DNA from: Beijerinckia indica subsp. indica ATCC 9039
Lineage (GTDB): Bacteria > Pseudomonadota > Alphaproteobacteria > Rhizobiales > Beijerinckiaceae
Direction of reading: 5' to 3'
NCBI RefSeq assembly: GCF_000019845.1
Contig: NC_010580.1
Location: forward strand, 62,001 to 126,000
DNA length: 64,000 nt
Under the pieces are notes generated by a model. The model was not told where the DNA came from. It searched no databases and saw only the letters and a program-made list of their open reading frames with translations. The position numbers and the translations under genes are program-made. Below are positions 62,174-64,000 of this stretch, in pieces (within the stretch, counting starts at the first letter, position 1; the number at the start of each line of letters is the position of its first letter).

Positions 62174-64000
62174 TCGGATGGTCGATAACTGGGTTCTGTT
62201 CCAATTTGCGTGCTTGATTGGCTTGGTGGAGCCGAGCCCCACATATAGGGCATGCGGAAGAAGATCCATTTGGCCTTCGGGCTTGGCATTGCTGTCGAAA
62301 AGATCGACCATCGCGAGGAAGGCTGGGTGGTTTCAGCTCTCGCGTCTGGAACCCGCAGCTGTCCCGGCTGCGGTGTGGTCTCAACCAGGCGGCACAGTTG
62401 GCACGTCAGACACCTGCAGGATCTGCCGATCCAGGGGATCCCTGTGACCATCGCGCTGCAGCTGGGACGCTGGCGCTGCCGCAACGAGAGCTGCTCGCGC
62501 AAGACTTTCGTCGAGAAGATCTCGACCGCCTTTCCGTTTGCCCGACGGACCGCACGGGTCGGTGAGATCATTCGCCTCTTTGGCCATGCCGCGGGAGGCC
62601 GGGTTGGTGCAAGACTGTTGGACCGCCTTGCCATGCCAACCAGCCATAACACGGTCCTGAGGCATCTCAAACGGCATGCTTCGGCGAGCAAGCTCAAGGC
62701 TCCCCTTCGGATTGCCGCTATCGATGACTGGAGCTGGCGGCGGGGCGAAACCTACGGCACGATCATCGTCGATCTCGAAAGGCGGACCGTTGTCGATGTC
62801 TTGCCCGTTCGTTCCGTCGAGAGCACGGAGCACTGGCTCAGGCAGCATCCTGGCATCGAGATCGTCAGTCGGGATCGGTGTGGCCTCTATGCCCAGGCCA
62901 TTCGGCAGGGCGCGCCCCAGGCCCAGCAGGTGACCGACCGGTTTCATCTGCTGCAGAACCTGCGGGAGGCCATCGAGCGCCAGATGGAACGGGTCAGCCG
63001 GTTTGCCGGTCGCTCTCTTCTGCCAGCGGGTTCTGACGCCAAACGGGAAGCACCCCGGCAGGCAAGCCGGGAAGCCCGATTGGCGTTATTTCAAAATGTT
63101 CACGAGCTACACTCGGCCGGAATGCCTATCACGGCGATCAAGGACAAGACCGGGCTTGCCCTGCACACGCTGCGCCAATGGGTCCGTCTGGATGACTTGC
63201 CGGCGCGCCGTCACCCCGCTCCGACCGCCAGATCACCGGCTTCTTTCAAGGATTTCCTGAAGCAGCAATGGGAGGCTGGAAACCGATGTGGACGCCATCT
63301 TCTGCATGATCTCCGCCATCGCGGCTATACGGGCAGCCGCTCTCACCTCTATCACTTCATCGCGGAATGGCGGCGGCTTGAGCCGGATGAGAGCAGGAAC
63401 ATCAAGGCGTCACCAACACCACATACGCCACTGGCGGAAACGAAAGCAATTGACCCAGTGACGGGCTGGCAGATCTCGCCGAAAGTCGCCGCAGTGCTGT
63501 GCCTGAAGCCGACGCGCTTGCTGACACCCCGTCAAGCACTCAAGGTCAAAGCCCTGAAACAGGCCTCTCCAAGCTTCGTCACCATGCGGGCTCTAGCGAT
63601 GCGGTTTCGTGGTCTTATGCGCAGCAAGGAGCCATCAAAGCTCGAAAAATGGCTCGAGAAGGTAAGACATGCCGCCATTCTCCCTCTGCAGCAATTTGCC
63701 AAAACGCTGAGGCGTGATCTCGCCGCTGTCCGAAACGCTATTACTCAGCCTTGGAGCAGTGGGCAAGCGGAAGGACAGATCAACCGCTTGAAAACACTCA
63801 AGCGGACGATGTACGGAAGAGCTGGCAATGAGCTGCTCCGCGCTCGGATGATGCCGTTTGATTTCGTAAATGAAACTGTGAATGGAATGCCTGATCCTTG
63901 AGGCCGACTCATTAGAAAAGAAACGACAAAACAAAGTGTTCAGCGACAGCACTTTGCTGGGATAGCGATCTGAACCACTCACGCTGCACCGCACACAAAG
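62174..64000 (+). mobile_element. ISL3 family insertion sequence, right end near or beyond window edge
   Basis: An ISL3 element with an intact transposase occupies the end of the window. Its left edge is fixed by the break in IS6 sequence at about 62173. The right inverted repeat was not identified; about 100 bases of non-coding sequence follow the transposase before the window ends. Confidence 0.65.
62252..63901 (+). CDS. ISL3 family transposase
   Basis: A 549-residue transposase. An N-terminal zinc ribbon (CPGCG...CRNESC), a helix-turn-helix and the DDE core are seen: AAIDDWSWRRGETYGTIIVD (first Asp), IVSRDRCGLYAQAIRQGAPQ (second Asp), and SSGQAEGQINRLKTLKRTMY with the Glu. A second helix-turn-helix-like insert lies near residues 275-310. 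Uninterrupted; probably active. Confidence 0.93.
   Translation: MRKKIHLAFGLGIAVEKIDHREEGWVVSALASGTRSCPGCGVVSTRRHSWHVRHLQDLPIQGIPVTIALQLGRWRCRNESCSRKTFVEKISTAFPFARRTARVGEIIRLFGHAAGGRVGARLLDRLAMPTSHNTVLRHLKRHASASKLKAPLRIAAIDDWSWRRGETYGTIIVDLERRTVVDVLPVRSVESTEHWLRQHPGIEIVSRDRCGLYAQAIRQGAPQAQQVTDRFHLLQNLREAIERQMERVSRFAGRSLLPAGSDAKREAPRQASREARLALFQNVHELHSAGMPITAIKDKTGLALHTLRQWVRLDDLPARRHPAPTARSPASFKDFLKQQWEAGNRCGRHLLHDLRHRGYTGSRSHLYHFIAEWRRLEPDESRNIKASPTPHTPLAETKAIDPVTGWQISPKVAAVLCLKPTRLLTPRQALKVKALKQASPSFVTMRALAMRFRGLMRSKEPSKLEKWLEKVRHAAILPLQQFAKTLRRDLAAVRNAITQPWSSGQAEGQINRLKTLKRTMYGRAGNELLRARMMPFDFVNETVNGMPDP

Noticed and set aside
1..64000. CRISPR arrays, tRNA or rRNA genes
   Set aside because: No regularly spaced repeats, tRNA-like cloverleaf or rRNA-like conserved stretch was noticed on reading. 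A covariance-model scan would be decisive.

Overview
The window looks like accessory DNA, plasmid or genomic island, of an alphaproteobacterium. The evidence is an SOS operator of the alphaproteobacterial type (GTTC-N7-GTTC) on a umuDC pair, plasmid-typical families (DUF3991/toprim, WGR, ParA, RHE_PE00001, DUF1403, ScpB-like), and a palindromic repeat of a kind I associate with Hyphomicrobiales. A three-subunit flavo-cytochrome polyol dehydrogenase and a mannitol/sorbitol transporter would fit Beijerinckiaceae or Acetobacteraceae. The species cannot be fixed from sequence alone. No rRNA, tRNA or CRISPR array was seen.

Layout. 1-5.5 kb is a plasmid-like backbone: toprim protein, WGR protein, SOS-controlled umuDC, ParA and a coiled-coil partner. 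5.6-9.9 kb is a graveyard: a DUF1016 nuclease gene with stops, an aldo/keto reductase broken by IS630, a RelBE-type pair whose toxin carries a stop codon, and a decayed IS5 element. 9.87-22.8 kb is a dense defence island. It holds a short-Argonaute system of the SPARDA type (DUF4365/APAZ nuclease plus short pAgo), a divergently placed Hachiman-like nuclease-helicase pair, a tightly overlapping four-gene operon (TIR-like, Nmad2, MazG-like, uracil-DNA-glycosylase-like) that I cannot match to a named system, and a divergent TIR plus SLOG pair. A tyrosine recombinase and a vapBC pair close the island at 22.9-24.7 kb.

25-34.6 kb holds an RHE_PE00001 gene, two DUF4410 proteins, small exported proteins, a sterol-desaturase-like enzyme and an OmpR-type two-component system. 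Three copies of a spaced repeat (TGTAAC-N3-TTGTAW) lie around these genes and may be its binding sites. 34.7-47.3 kb is framed by two inverted, near-identical IS5-type elements. It carries a DUF1403 pseudogene, a ScpB-like gene, an AT-rich gene with an amyloid/RHIM-like motif, ISKra4 debris, and a polyol ABC transporter with mannitol dehydrogenase (smoEFGK-mtlK). The second IS copy sits in the 3' end of mtlK and fuses it in frame to the transposase.

47.3-61 kb is sugar-alcohol metabolism. First come a periplasmic FAD/haem dehydrogenase (S, L and C subunits) and an IS6 element. Then comes a minus-strand pentitol pathway: substrate-binding protein, xylitol-type dehydrogenase, AraC regulator, xylulokinase, transaldolase and transketolase. 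Together these would oxidise a pentitol to D-xylulose, phosphorylate it and pass it through the non-oxidative pentose phosphate pathway. The window ends in nested elements, with an ISL3 inside a decayed IS6 beside another ISKra4 fragment.
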